Positions 19,461-19,996 of a stretch of DNA of 19,996 bases are shown here, in pieces. The notes under the pieces are model-generated. The model saw only the letters and a list, made by a program, of their open reading frames with translations. It ran no database searches and was not told the DNA's origin. The number at the start of each line of letters is the position of its first letter. Position 1 is the stretch's first letter. The DNA is taken from positions 1 through 19,996 of the forward strand of contig JAUXNL010000228.1 of the NCBI GenBank assembly GCA_030684415.1. The letters run 5' to 3'. Both the position numbers and the translations under genes were made by a program. The DNA is from Moraxellaceae bacterium. Lineage in GTDB: Bacteria; Pseudomonadota; Gammaproteobacteria; Pseudomonadales; Moraxellaceae.

Positions 19461-19996
19461 AGGATCGCTCCTTCAGCAGCTTCGCTGGCCGCCAGCCACG
19501 CCTCTTCCGCTGACGCGAGTGCGACATCCAGCGCCTGCTTTTCAGCCAGTGCGCGCGCCAGCTCGGACTGACGACTGCTGTCGTAAAGGCTGTTGTCGGC
19601 TAGCGTTGCTTCCAGTGCGGCTTGCTGGGTTTGCAGTGTCGCGAGATGCTTCTCGGCTTTTTCCAGATTTTTCCGTAGCAGCTTTTTGTCGTCATTGGAC
19701 AGGGCGCCACTTTTCGGGGCAGGTGTCGCTGGCGCCGCCGGCTTTTTAGCAGCGGCTGTTTTGGGTTCGGGTTTGGGTTGCTGAGCCAGACGCCATTGGC
19801 GAAGCCAGTCAGCGTAGTCGTCGAGATCGCCATTGAAGGGCTGAGCCTGACCGTCCGCCACCAGCAGGAAGTCATCACAGCAGGCTTTCAGCAAATGGCG
19901 TTCGTGTGACACCACCACCAGTGCGCCCTGATAGTCCTGCAATGCCAGTGTGAGCGCATGACGCATTTCAAGATCAAGGTGGTTGGTGGGTTCGTC
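19457..19996 (-). CDS. yheS: ABC-F family ATPase, YheS type, 5'-partial
   Basis: The frame is open to the right edge, so only the C-terminal 179 residues are visible of a family about 640 long. It begins inside the second ATPase domain with DEPTNHLDLEMR (Walker B plus the ABC-F D-loop signature), then GALVVVSHERHLL (H-switch) and FNGDLDDYADWL. A Lys/Pro/Ala-rich linker leads to a C-terminal coiled coil (DDKKLLRKNLEKAEKHLATLQ to the end), with LYDSSRQSELARAL matching E. coli YheS better than Uup. ABC-F proteins act on the ribosome's exit site; the YheS role is poorly defined. The ATG at 19966 is internal. The stop codon lies at the very end of a dispersed repeat. Confidence 0.93.
   Translation of the reverse strand, partial: DEPTNHLDLEMRHALTLALQDYQGALVVVSHERHLLKACCDDFLLVADGQAQPFNGDLDDYADWLRQWRLAQQPKPEPKTAAAKKPAAPATPAPKSGALSNDDKKLLRKNLEKAEKHLATLQTQQAALEATLADNSLYDSSRQSELARALAEKQALDVALASAEEAWLAASEAAEGAIL

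Overview
The window is about 20 kb of GC-rich chromosomal DNA from a gammaproteobacterium, most likely in or near the Pseudomonadales. The main support is the block rho - trxA - ppx - ppk1 - hemB in the order known from Pseudomonas, a Pseudomonas-type (non-zinc) HemB, and close enterobacterial-type relatives of YgiQ, YkgJ, YigI, ElbB and YheS. An alkane hydroxylase gene with its own divergent regulator points to a hydrocarbon-using lifestyle. The genus cannot be fixed from sequence alone. No tRNA, rRNA, CRISPR array, transposase, integrase or phage gene was found.

Layout. 1-2119 (+): the 3' part of a YgiQ-type radical SAM gene and a DUF924 gene. 4222-2202 (-): a three-gene operon of unknown function (membrane protein, SRPBCC protein, DCC-type thiol oxidoreductase), divergent from an AraC/OruR-type regulator (4509-5570, +). 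5797-6321 (+): msrA, convergent with an HxxxD acyltransferase (7808-6480, -). 8834-7896 (-): an AraC-family regulator with an N-terminal cupin, divergent from alkB (8988-10382, +), whose product is an alkane 1-monooxygenase fused to a C-terminal rubredoxin. 10392-10437: a near-ideal bidirectional terminator. 11705-10446 and 12239-11910 (-): rho and trxA. 12424-13932 (+): ppx. 14277-14005 (-): a small secreted protein. 16499-14376 (-): ppk1. 17636-16617 (-): hemB. 17784-18434 (+): elbB. 18560-19317 (+): yigI and ykgJ, overlapping by one base. 19996-19457 (-): the 3' end of a YheS-type ABC-F gene.

Functional themes. 4222 to 10382 looks accessory: alkane oxidation with a built-in electron carrier, an acyltransferase that could consume fatty acyl groups or alcohols, two AraC-type regulators and an uncharacterised membrane/lipid-like operon. 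From rho onward it is core housekeeping: transcription termination, redox, polyphosphate synthesis and breakdown, haem synthesis and thioester hydrolysis.

The most interesting non-coding signals are (i) a family of structured dispersed repeats in intergenic gaps (4255-4416, 6333-6377, 19336-19460, probably also 6421-6453 and 18444-18489), in which hairpin arms differ between copies yet stay complementary; (ii) a possible pseudoknot at 6397-6453; (iii) a rho leader with a strong promoter inside the trxA 3' end, a C-rich/G-poor rut-like tract and a possible overlapping leader ORF; and (iv) several strong intergenic hairpins that lack U-tracts. No intergenic gap exceeds 300 bases.
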